From: Populus alba | Taxonomy: Eukaryota > Streptophyta > Magnoliopsida > Malpighiales > Salicaceae | Assembly: GCF_005239225.2 (NCBI RefSeq) | Contig: NC_133298.1 | Coordinates: forward strand, 2,046,001-2,110,000 | DNA length: 64,000 nucleotides | Reading direction: 5' to 3' | Part shown: positions 20,689 through 31,830 of the stretch, piece by piece | Layout: every line of letters starts with the position of its first letter | How positions within the stretch are numbered: the stretch's first letter is position 1 | Position numbers and translations under genes: made by a program | Notes under the pieces: model-generated | What the model was told of the DNA's origin: nothing | The model's input: the letters and a program-made list of their open reading frames with translations, nothing else | Databases searched by the model: none

Positions 20689-23600
20689 TGTTGGAAGAAA
20701 CTCTAGGTGTGGTGAAGCTAATCCCTAAAGACAAAACTAAACAACAAGAAATATTTGAGAGAATTAATGTTTTTCATTAAGTGTTTTCTCAAAGTTACTC
20801 TTAAACTCTTCTGCATGCATCTATCACGTTTTGATTATAAGCCTATTTATAAGTAAAAAATTCTAAACAATCAAGAAATTAAATTAACAAAAGGAAAACC
20901 TCAATTGATAAGAAAAATTATTCTACTTACTCGACCAGTCGATCGTTTTCTAAAAAGGTTGACTGAGTCATATAATCCAATCTGGTTGATTTGTTCTAAT
21001 CAGTTGATCGATTCCCAACTGGTCGACAAGTCCAATTAATTCTTTAGAAATCTGGTTTACTTTCAACATCCTCCTTAAATTTGATTTATTTATAACTCCC
21101 AATAAATCTCTCATCTAACATTATATTTAAGTGGCTTTGTGAAAATATTCACGACTTGATCTTGAGTCTTTATATACTTGACTTCAACTTTCTTGTTTAT
21201 AATGTAATTTCATAGATAATAAAATCTTGTGTCAATGTGCTTACTTTTATCATGAAAAATTGGATTTTTAGCTAAAACAATGGTTAATGAGTTGTCCACA
21301 TAAATTTTTGTATGTTTCTGTTATGACATTAAGAACTCTTTCAATAATCTTTTTAGCCATATGGAAATATAAAGACATGTTGTAACAACTATATATTCAG
21401 CTTTACAAGTTGATAATATGACTATGGATTACTTCTTTGAACTCCATATCCTTTATCATTCTTTGACAACTTCACTTCACACTTAGCTAGAATATTTACT
21501 TTTGCACAATCCTCCATCTTGAACTTCTTAGGAATCTCTTTTTCAAACTTCTCTTGACTCACAAAGATTTTATATTCTCTTTGTTTGATCTTAATCCCTA
21601 GATATTATGTCATAAGATCAATATTTGTTATCTCGAACTCTTTGATCATTGCTTATTTGAAGCCTCCAAACATTTTTGGATTATTTCCTATAAACATCAA
21701 GTCATCCACATACAAACATATAATAAGAGTATCACCACTCTCTTTTATCTTCACGTATATAATATATTCGTGGGATCATCTACCAAATCCATTCTTTAAA
21801 AAATATCCATCAATGTGATTATACCAAGCTCTTGGGGCTTACTTCAATCCATAAAAGGCTTTGCTCTACTTTAAAATTGTCTTCAAGTCCCTTCACTTCA
21901 TAACCTATAGGTTGCTCAATGTAGACTTTTTCTTCAAGAAAACCATTTAGAAAGGTTGATTTGACTTCTATTTGGTAGATTTCCCATCTATATTGGGTAG
22001 TTGTGGTAATAATCAATCCTATGTTTTTCACTATAACATTTTACCACTAACTTTACCTTCTACCTTTTTACTTCTCCTTTGACATTTTTCTTTTCTTTGT
22101 AGATCTACTTGATATCTATTTGCTTTTTTCTTTTAGGTCTAGAAACCAATTTCCATGTGTCATTTTCTCAATTGATGCAATCTCTTCATTTATAACAATT
22201 CTTTATTTTTCATCCTTTATTTCTTCTTCAGATACTATAGAATCACATATAGCAAGATAATAATATAATGTTACATCATCATCAATAAAATTAGTTACCT
22301 CATATATGCTATCAAGGCTCCTTATTTTTCTTGGTAGACTTTGTGGGCTACCACTACTTGAACTTCACATGAAAAAGAAGAAGATGAAGATGAAGTTAAG
22401 TTCATTGGTGTTTGTGGAGGTGTAACTATAGGTTGTTGATGATCTTCATGTCTCTCCTCCTTTTCATCAAGAATCGATAGAAAGTCTTCTCACCATCATT
22501 TACTTTCTAATCTCATGCTCCTTCTTCATTGAACTCAACAGCTATACTAATCACAATATTTCGTTAATTAGGGTTGTAAAGATTATACTTTTGATAATAG
22601 CCTATAAAGATCATCTTTTTGTTATTATCATCTAGCTTAGTTGTTATTTGATCATTTACATGCAAAAAGCCAATGCTAAAAAATATCTTCCAATGAGTAA
22701 CACTTGACTTTCTTCCATTCCATGCCTCTTGTAGAGTCATGACATTCAAGCCTTAAGTAGGACTCCTATTTCACAAGTAAACAACCCAATCTATAGCTCT
22801 AACCCGAAACTCTTTAGGTATCTTTTTAGTTTTGAGGATGGTTCTTATCATATTGAGGATGCTTCTATTCTTTCTCTCTACCATTTCATTTTGTTATAGA
22901 GATCTAGGCACTACTAGGAGTCTTTTTACACCATTATTTTCACAAAACTCATTAAACGCATTAGAACAAAATTTATCCCCTATTTGTTATAAGTGATTTT
23001 ATAGAATAATCACTTTTCTTTTCAACTAATACCTTAAATTTCTTAAAAACATTAATATACATTAGACTTTTTATTTTAAGAAGTATAACTATATTTTTCT
23101 ACTATAATCATTAATAAAAAGTAGAAAGTATAATTTTAAACCAAACAAGCATTGTTAAATAAGACCTCATGCATCTGCATGTATCTCTTATAGGGGTTGA
23201 CTTTCTTTTGATATAGACTCCTATGAAAAGCTCTTATGAAATAATTTGTCCACTAAACATCATTTACACAATTTATTTGGATGTTCAATTGATGGTAGAC
23301 CCTTTAACATCTCTTTTTGTGCCGTCATTTTCATGCTATCAAAGTTTACATGCTCAAGTCCCATATGCCAAAGCCAAGTCTCATCTTTCACACATGCCTT
23401 TAGGCATATTTGTCACTATGTTTAGCAAAAACATTTTATTATTTCTCATGGTCACCTTTGCGATCATAGCTCCATGATTATCAAATAATGTCAAAGTACA
23501 ATCTTTCATCATAATTTCAAAACTTTTTTTTTTTCAATAATTGTCACAAACCCAATATATTGCTTTATTACAATTAGGATATAATAAACATCACTAATAA

Positions 23601-24409
23601 ATTGATAACTATCATCTTTCATTTGAATTAAAATCATACAATTCTCTTTGGTGGAAACCTTTAAATGATCTACAACGGTGACATTACCTCTAATTGATTC
23701 ATTAAGCTCCATGAATTTGCCTTTATCTCGACACATGTGATTGTTGGCACCATTGTTAAAATCCATATGTTTTCATTGGCTTGCATTCGTTCATCATAGA
23801 CTAGTAATATAATAGTTGTTTTCTCCTCTTTTATCGCAAGATTGACATTCTCTTGAACCCTCTTAGTTGGATTCCAACAATCCCTAGCATAATGACCAAT
23901 TATTTTTGACATCTACAATACTTAACTTTTTTTTTTTCAAACTTGGGTCTCGGATTGCTACTGTAAGTGGAACATGTTGACCCGTTTGCTTTATTTGGTT
24001 GACTGGTTAACCTGCTAAGGCTATTATAGCTTCCTCTTCTAAATTTTCCCTTTCCTCCTCTTCTTCTGCCTTGTCCACGTCGTTTACTTCTTTGGGTATA
24101 TTCAAAACCATCTTGCTTCTCCTTTATAGAGAATTTTGAGAAGAGTGCTTATGCATATTTTATGAATCCTTGAATTTTATTGACTCTTTTTTCATGGGCT
24201 TGTAGTTTACCCATGCTATCTTGAATTAACAAGAGGAAAACCTAAGTTGATAAGGAAATATATTTTACCGACTCAATCGGTTGATTTTTTTTGAACCGGT
24301 CGATCAATTCATTTAATCTAATTCGGTTGCCCTAATTCAACCAGTTGACCAGTTCCCAACTAATCAATCTGTCCAACTAATTCTTTAGAAGTTTAGTTTA
24401 CTTTTAACA
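20689..24409 (-). mobile_element. Copia LTR retrotransposon in intron 4, internally deleted
   Basis: The left LTR is 20689-21069 (TGTTGGAAGAAACTC ... TTTCAACA). The right LTR survives only as about 24225-24409. The target duplication ATACA lies at 20684-20688 and 24410-24414. - strand pol debris runs in order: zinc knuckle (GHYARDCWNP) near 23880; protease (NNHMCRDKGKFMELNESI) 23766-23509; integrase C-terminal part (EAWNGRKSSVTH, KMIFIGY) 22749-22564; reverse transcriptase (EVKSTFLNGFLEEKVYIEQP) 22031-21819. The polypurine complement TCCTCCTTAAATTTGA follows the left LTR. Multiple stops make it defective. The - strand ankyrin paralogue shows the unoccupied site. Confidence 0.85.
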
Positions 24410-24495
24410 ATACAATTCTTTATTCCTATCTATGAGTAGTATTCATTTGTTAGGTAAAATTAAAGAATGTTTTTAATTAAGCTCATGAACAACAA

Positions 24496-24790
24496 TGTTA
24501 AATAGCAAACTCAAGAACAAGAAAAAATTTGAGATATATTGATATACTTTATTAAGTGTTTCTCACTTTAATATCACTCTCTATATTATTGAATTATGAT
24601 TATGATTACAAGTCTATTTATAAGCTTAAAATTCTAGACAAATAAAAAATTAAATTAATAAAAATTAAACTTAATCTGAATAAAAATAATAATTTTACCA
24701 ACTTAACAAATCAATTGTTTATCAACCATTCAACTAATTCGCAACCAATACACAAAAACAAACTGAAATCTAAGTTCATTTTCAATACCC
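24496..24790 (-). repeat. Degenerate Copia LTR fragment
   Basis: Resembles the LTR of the neighbouring Copia element (shared TATTTATAAG, TTCTAGACAA/TTCTAAACAA and ATTAAATTAA segments) but is much more diverged. It starts TGTTAAATAG. No target duplication was recognised. It is a probable old solo LTR in the same intron. Confidence 0.45.
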
Positions 24791-24970
24791 ATACACAAAA
24801 TCAGTGAAACGCAGCTCTTTATGCCTTGCAGTAAATAAGAGTGTACTTTAATGTACATTCTGTTGCTTTAATAAAAGAGAATACGTGTCCATGATAGGGA
24901 ACCCATTTTCCTGTAATTAATGACTTTACCGACACTAATGAATATGTTTACATGTTCTCTGTCCGTGCAG

Positions 24971-25702
24971 CGGGTGCAGAGGGCGATTCCACCTTCTCTG
25001 TCCGAGAAGCGGGTGTGGGTGCAGAGGGCGATTCCACCTTCTCTGTCCGAGCAGTGGGTGCAAACACCGAGGGAGGTTCCGCCTGACAATGAAGGAATGC
25101 AACGTTGGAAGGAATTGACTGCACTCGACCTCTTCCAAGAGGAGCATAAAGATCAACTCAAGTTGGCGCAAGAATGGATCGAGAAGACCTCTCAGTCATG
25201 CTCAGCAGTAGCCGTTCTTTTGGCCACCGTTGTCTTTGCTGCCGCTTACACTATACCTGGAGGTTCTAACGATCTTGGCTTTCCCATTTTCCTTCACAAC
25301 CGTTTCTTCTTAGCTTTCACTGTCTTGGATGTTATCGCCTTGGCTAGCTCGTTGACCTCAGTTGTGATGTTCCTTTCTATCCTCACCTCTCCTTTTGAAT
25401 ATGAGAACTTCTACCACAATATTCCTCGGAAACTGATATTGGGCTTCATTTTACTCTTCTTCTCAGTGATGACAACCATGCTTGCTTTTGCTTGCACCCT
25501 TTTTCTAATAATTCATTTCAGAAAGAAATGGACCACGGGTCTTATTTCGTTTGCTGCTTTCTTTCCAGTGACAGTATTTGCACTAATGCAGTTCCATTTA
25601 TATTTCTCATTTCTGAGCACTATGAAGGACCTCTTTAAGGAAGCCGGGGAGTATCTACCTCGATATTGCTGTCCGTTTCGGTGCCAGCGTTACAAAAGAT
25701 AA
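24971..25702 (+). CDS. Ankyrin-PGG gene 2, exon 5 (PGG domain)
   Basis: The last exon, 243 aa plus stop. It starts after acceptor TCTCTGTCCGTGCAG in phase 0, joining WFK to RVQRAIPP. It carries EEHKDQLKLAQEWIEKTSQS, then the PGG domain (AAAYTIPGG) with four predicted membrane helices. This is the C-terminal membrane module of ITN1/ACD6-type plant ankyrin proteins. The segment before it holds two in-frame copies of a VQRAIPPSLSE unit, each ending in an AG that could act as an acceptor. The exon is intact; function depends on whether the gene is still transcribed across the huge introns. Confidence 0.8.
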   Translation, partial: RVQRAIPPSLSEKRVWVQRAIPPSLSEQWVQTPREVPPDNEGMQRWKELTALDLFQEEHKDQLKLAQEWIEKTSQSCSAVAVLLATVVFAAAYTIPGGSNDLGFPIFLHNRFFLAFTVLDVIALASSLTSVVMFLSILTSPFEYENFYHNIPRKLILGFILLFFSVMTTMLAFACTLFLIIHFRKKWTTGLISFAAFFPVTVFALMQFHLYFSFLSTMKDLFKEAGEYLPRYCCPFRCQRYKR

Positions 25703-26190
25703 GCTCTCCTAAACGTACGTGTAAGCAGTAAAGAGCACTCATGACATGCTATGTTTTTTTCACGTTGAACTTTCTTTGCTTTTGGTTTTAATTTTTTTGA
25801 GAATTTTATAAAAGTTGAAGGGATCAAAATTGAATTATTACAAATATTAACTAATCTGTGATACAGGTTAATGGGGACCAACTGTATCATTGAAGAAAAA
25901 GCAAGGGACTTAAGGATTTGAAAGCAAGGGCTGGGAGTTCAAATGGTGGCCTTTGAAAATGTCTGTAAGGTCGTATGAGTCAGTAGACCTACTATTTTAT
26001 TTAGTTAAGTATTTACTTGTGTTTTCGTTTTCGTTGTAGCAGACTCTTGTTTATGGGAGGCCATGCCTCAGTTACTTTTCTCTTATGACTAAGACACTCA
26101 ATGGAAAATAGAACATCTGTGATTCAATCTGACGCAGGACAAATCAATTTGGCTTGATATTTTCCTTCCTTGATTATCTTAATTACTATT

Positions 26191-26791
26191 TGTCGCACGT
26201 GTGCGGCGTCGCGGCGAAAATCTAGTGTTTCCATTTTAATAATAATAAAAAAAAATCTATTTTTATGTGGCAGATATTGGGAAGACAAGAAAATGCTTGT
26301 CTTTTATTGGTAGAAAATAGAATGGGAGTCGCCACCTAGTATTTTGGTCACTAGGAACCCTAACTGGTCTCAGAGATCGGGTACGGGGACTGGTTGCGTA
26401 AAGGAAGGTATTAGCACCCCAAATACGCCCTACCTAAGGTAAGCTGCATTGTTTTATTATCTGATAAAAACTAAGGTGTTATTGGACTTCTAGTTGTTGG
26501 TCTGTCTATGGTTCAAGAAAAATCCTCCTCGGTAAGAAGGTCTTTATCTTATCGGGTAAAATCCTAACCGTTCTAACATCTATACCAAAACTTTATTAAT
26601 AATATTTAGGAATACGTTTTACGTGTAAATTCATAATCCTAAATACTAAAAGAAAACAAAAAGATTTTTTTAGAATTTTTGAAATATTGGCCTAGTTCTC
26701 AATGGCTTGAATAAACTGGTTATTAAAGTCAAAATGCATGCTAATACATATATTGTTTTGAAAATTTCCTTTGTTGTGTGAAAATATGATG

Positions 26792-26836
<45 letters not shown>

Positions 26837-28631
26837 GAGACTAGGCCGTATTTTAAAACAAAAAACAATTTTTGAAAAATATTTTTTTGTATGCTTTGAC
26901 AAAAATCGGGTATTTTAATACTGGGTTTGTATCCTTACGGTATAAAAATACAACCAATATTAATCCACTTTAATAAAAATATGCAGAAAAAAATCAACAA
27001 TATTTTCAAAGATTTTTCAAAATATTTTTTTTTTTATTTTTTTTATACACACACACATATATATTATAATATATAATAATTTATAATATATATAATATAT
27101 TATATTATGGGGCTGGGCCGACCCAAGTAAATGGGCCAGGCTCAGCCCAGAAAAAAAGGTCGGGCCGACCTCGGCCCAAAATGAAATTGGGCCGATCTCG
27201 GCCCAAAAAAAACTTCTACAGTCTGGGCCAGGACCGACCCAGACTTGCAAGACTGGGCCAGCATCGGGCTGGCCCAGCAACCCACGGCCCAGTGGGGGGA
27301 AGAATTATTTTTCTTCCCCTCGCCTCCTGCATGCAGAACGATTCTGCATGCAGGAGGCAAACGCCTGCAAAAAAGACAACAAAAGCAGGGGGGAAGAAAA
27401 TATACCTGGCGTGGAGGAGGCGGTCGCTGGTGGTGCTGCGGTGGCATGGCTCGCAAACGGTGTTGCTGTTGTTCTTAACAGTGGCGAGAGATTTCTTCCT
27501 CCTCCCCTTTCCCCTGTTTTTTTTGTTCTCAGTGGTCCTCTCCTTCACAGTTGTTTCCCTCTGTTTTCGGTTTCGGTTTCTTTGTTTTCGGTTTGTTCCT
27601 GCTCTCCCCTCTCGATCATTATTTCTCTCCTCCCTCTCTCCTCGGGTCCCTTCTCTCTTCGGTTTAACTCTCTATTTATAGGGGAAGAATCGGTGCGCCT
27701 TTTGCTAGTGCGGGAGCAAATCACGCAACGGCTGGTCAGCCAGTGACTTGTTCGGTGGTCTAAAGGTGTGGGGCTTCGGTGGGGGCGAGGAGAGAGAGGC
27801 GGGAAGGTTTGAAAACAACGGTTTTCTTCTCCTGCTATTGCTACTCATTCGGGGGGAAGAAGAAAGAGGAACAGTGTCGTTCAAAACGACACCGTTCCAG
27901 TCTTCTTCTTTTTTTATTATTATTATATATGAAACGACGTCATTTTGGATAAAACGCGTCGTTTCATTTAAATGAGCCAATTTTCAAATCAGCCCTCCAT
28001 CATTTCAATTGTATCCCTGCCAAATTCGGTCCCCGCCCCTCTTGTTGGCCGCATTTTTCACTTTAATCCTTGGGCTCTGATTTATGCAATTGAGCCCTCA
28101 ATTGATTAATAAACTTTCAATTTCTTCAATTAGGCCCCTGAACCAAATAATTGCAGCCCCTCCATTTACGCGCCTCTTCCAATTTGGTCCCTGGTTTCGG
28201 ATTTTCTTAATTAAGTTCCTAATTGGCCATTAAACTTCAATATTTATGCAATTAAGCCCCTGATTTGACCTAAAAAATTCCTAAAAAATATATTTTTGCC
28301 CCAAAACTTAAATTTCTTTCAATTAAAGCCCAAATTGACTTAAAAATCAATTTTTCTTGCAATCAAATCCCCTATAAAATCAATTAAACATCCAATTAAG
28401 TCCATAAACATCCAAACTTGGGCTTTTCTCCTCAAAATTCAAATTTCCTTCTCAACAGGGCTCTCATCCTTCAAGAATATACTATAAAAAAAAATCCAAT
28501 CTTTGTATTTTTTAACCTCCTTGACCAATTTTCCAACCATTTTCTGAGCGCTTCTGCCTCCTGTTATTTTTCTAACCTTCTTTGGCTATTTATTTTATTT
28601 TTTTGTGGGGACTCAAAAATAGGTTACAACA
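26191..28631 (-). mobile_element. Solo LTR of a Tat/Ogre-like retrotransposon (family 1)
   Basis: 2441 bp, reading in reverse from TGTTGTAACC to GCACACGTGCGACA. It is flanked by the perfect target duplication CTATT (26186-26190, 28632-28636). The TATA box complement is at 27673-27681. A perfect 17-bp-arm hairpin (27322-27358) and a cluster of GGCC palindromes (27111-27300) lie in the transcribed part. An AT microsatellite sits at about 26798-26832. The conserved 3' module with GGAGTCGCCA is at 26325-26334. Same family as 51687-54423 and 58641-60748. Confidence 0.9.
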
Positions 28632-28697
28632 CTATTTATGTATTTTGGAAATTCCCTTCAACTATGACTGAGTTTTAGTTTTGAGAATTAATAAATC

Positions 28698-28900
28698 CTG
28701 TTATCCCGTTACCTGAAGTGTCACATTTGCTCTGTTCTTTTCTTCTTCCCCAAATTTATTATTTGCATCTCTTTTGGTCCAACTGGATTGGGACACTCCA
28801 TATTGAGGTCGTACAACATAGCTATCCTGTTTCTGGATTCCTCTGCTCTTGATCAAAGTAGAAGCAAGTGCATAGTAAGATGCACCGATGAGTTAGTAGA
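28698..28900 (+). repeat. 3' flank of ankyrin gene 2, inverted copy of 31376-31530
   Basis: Shares, in opposite orientation with 31376-31530, the blocks CTTCTTCCCC, GAGGTC.TAC and GATCAAAGTAGAAGCAAGTG. Each copy lies downstream of one of the two convergent ankyrin genes. It marks the arms of an inverted segmental duplication. A CTGTTTCTGGATTCCTCTGC block is repeated within this copy (about 28826 and 28916). Whether it is a 3' UTR or part of another gene cannot be told. Confidence 0.6.
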
Positions 28901-29039
28901 AAGTCCAAGCTCTCCTGTTTCTGGATTCCTCTGCTCTTGATGAATGGAATGACCCCAACTGCTGCTATCAATGAAGTTCTTTCTTGAGAAAAATCACATA
29001 TAACCTTTGAAGGCAAACGAGTAGTGTAAACTGTGGTCA

Positions 29040-31375
29040 CCGCTTTATCAGAAATAATAGTATCTAAACATTTTGTTTAATAAATGATCGAGAAAAGAAC
29101 TGATTAGAATATGTTTTGAATCATTTATGAAAAGTAGCTTTCGAGATTTCAAGTTATAATTCAAAAGTTGTTTTTTGTAAACAATTTTTAACATAAATAA
29201 GTTTAAAATAATTTTATGTTAGGAGCATAGTTTATCAGACCGATTCGGGAGTTGATCCGACAAGGAGTCGAGTCCCCGTTACACGAATGGACCCTAGTCG
29301 ACCCGAAAAAATTTAAAACAAAATTAAAGTTTTAATATTTCTTATGAAAAAATAAAAAAACAATTCATGTAAATATATACTATACATATTATAAATAATG
29401 AAGTTTAAAAGATTATTTTAAATTAAAGGTTTTGTATCTCACATTGAAAAAAAATATTATGTTAGTATGTTATCATTTTAAATTGAAGTATTAATTAAAA
29501 ACAAAATGTTTTTTTTATTCTACATTGAAAAAACATAATTTGAGTCTAATTAAAAGACTTAATTATTTTTAAGAATTAATTTGAGTCTAATTAAAAGATT
29601 TAATTAAGTGTAAAGACTTAATTATACTTGAAATATGTCAAATTAATTTTATTAAGAATTTAATTGGTGAAAAATTAAGTTTGAAAGTTTAATTTGAACT
29701 TAATTGAGAAAATTAAAATTTTAGGATATCAAATTTAATTTTTTACAAAGTAAGTTAGTTTATATATCAAAGATAAAATCATAAAAAAATAAAATTTAAA
29801 ATCAATTAAAAAACTAAATTAAAAAATTCACATCCAGATTCTTCTAAGTCTGGTCTATTATGATCTTCAATGATCAAAGATCAAACCACTAATTAAAAAT
29901 ATCTATCGATGTTTAATTTAATGTGATTGACAATCCATAAATACATTAAATGAATACAACACCTCAAAGCTATTTTCCCGTGCGTGTTTAATGAATGAGT
30001 GATAGCAATGTTTCTTCCAAAAATGCTATGAAAGGGTTAATTTAGGTACATGCTCATATTCTATAAATGCATTTTTAGCTTTTAGACTGATGACCTTAAT
30101 TTCAGATGGAAAAAGAACTAGACCAAATGTAGCAAAAGCTACTAGTTTGTACCGTTCATTTCCAAGTTTTCCATCTAAATCCTCCATCAGCTACCCCAAG
30201 CACAACAATCTGACTACCTCTGATGTTGTATTTTTAAATCTTTGTTTGAAAATAGATCTTAGGGCTTTTATTCGGAAAATCCAAGATCATGTCGTATTCC
30301 TCCAATATAGATGTCATATGAATAATCCTAAAGGTAAAACACTTATAATTATAATTAGGATTCTAAAAGTTCAATAGAGCATTTATAGATTCTGTTTGTA
30401 GTAGTAATCTCATTAGCTGCACAATCCTATATTGCCTCTCAAAGATTGTCATTTTCCTTTGTAATGTGTGGTGATTTACTAGCATCAATTCTTAGAGAGT
30501 TTTCTTCAGCTAACTATGCCAGCTCAAATTCTTGCACAACTTCTTGAAAAAATAGAAATTTCTATGGAAGTTATGATTTCAGTTCAGGATCTTGCAATAC
30601 AAGAACAGCATGGCAGGTTTTTCTTGATGCAAATTACAAGTGGTATATATAATCCTACCCTAAGGACAGGTTCAATTTGTTAGGTTTTCTGATTTCAAAG
30701 GATCTCAAATTAGCCTCGTGATAGTTTTTGTAAAGACAATAGGAGAATGGTGTGCGTTATTCCGATTCAAAGAAGGTATCCTCATCAAGATAAGGTTATT
30801 GTTCCTTAAAAATACTGTACTGCAGGATTCTTTTTCAACTCTTATATATATATATTGTTCCTCACCACACTTTTGAAAAAAATTGATTTTGTTTTTGCTC
30901 TATAATATATTTTTTTTGTTTTTGTATTTTTTATGTGATGATATCACAAATAAATTTTCAAAATAAAAAAATATCATTCTATAATATTTTCAAGCCAGAT
31001 GCAATTTACAAAGACGTCATTACAATTCACATTGCCTTAAAAAAAAAGCAGCAGTAAGCACAAAAGCGACAATTTTTAACCAACGCATCAACCTCAAAAG
31101 GTGGCAGATGAAAATCAGCCCCCAATCGCAGCGGAAAAAGAGCGTCTGGAATTAGCAAATACTGGTAGCAATAAGGAACTTCTACGGCAGTAGCGATTCC
31201 AACACAAAAAATAAATCAAGGCTTCAAATAATTTTGTTATCCATGCTTTGATGGTAATTATAATCGTTAGAGCATGTTAATGGAGAATGTTTTAAGGCCA
31301 AAGGAGTATCGGTAAATCCTTTATCAAGGATTCCCACTTGATCTAGGATTTAACTAATATCTAACCAGCTTATCA
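29040..31375. other. Spacer between convergent ankyrin genes, repeat debris
   Basis: No gene. 29520-29830 resembles the inner part of the LTR at 50225-50560 (shared GAATTAATTT, GATTTAATTAAGTG and GTGAAAAATTAAGT). 30640-30800 resembles, in reverse, the Tat leader at 14571-14660 (GTAAAGACA context). 30880-30985 is an AT-rich MITE-like core. The remaining sequence shows nothing recognisable. Confidence 0.5.
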
Positions 31376-31830
31376 GTTCATGCTACTATGCACTTGCTTC
31401 TACTTTGATCTGTATTGCAAGGTGGTATGACCTCAAAATGTGGAGTGACCCCATCTGCAATTGATCCTGTTGGATCACTTGGGGAAGAAGAAAAAGAACA
31501 GAGAGAGAATGTGACACGTAAGATAACAGGGACAGCATGCATGATTTATTAATTCAAGAAAACTCTCAAAACAAAAACAAAGGGTGGTTGCCGAGAAATT
31601 TCCAAAACACCTTAAATATATAATGATGATGATTAAGATAATCAATGATGGAATTTCTCATTGCCAGAATGATTCGGCCCTGCTTCAGATTGGATCGCAA
31701 ATATTTTATTTTTCATTAAGTGTCCTGATCACAAGAGAAAATGACAGAGGCACTGACTCGCATAAAGAAGGGTTTGTTACAAGGAAAACACAATTAAATA
31801 CTTAACTGAAGACGATGGAGGTCTCCAAAC

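Noticed and set aside
27142..27746. Several 100-166 aa frames
   Set aside because: Inside the solo LTR at 26191-28631, downstream of its TATA box, overlapping on both strands with no family resemblance.
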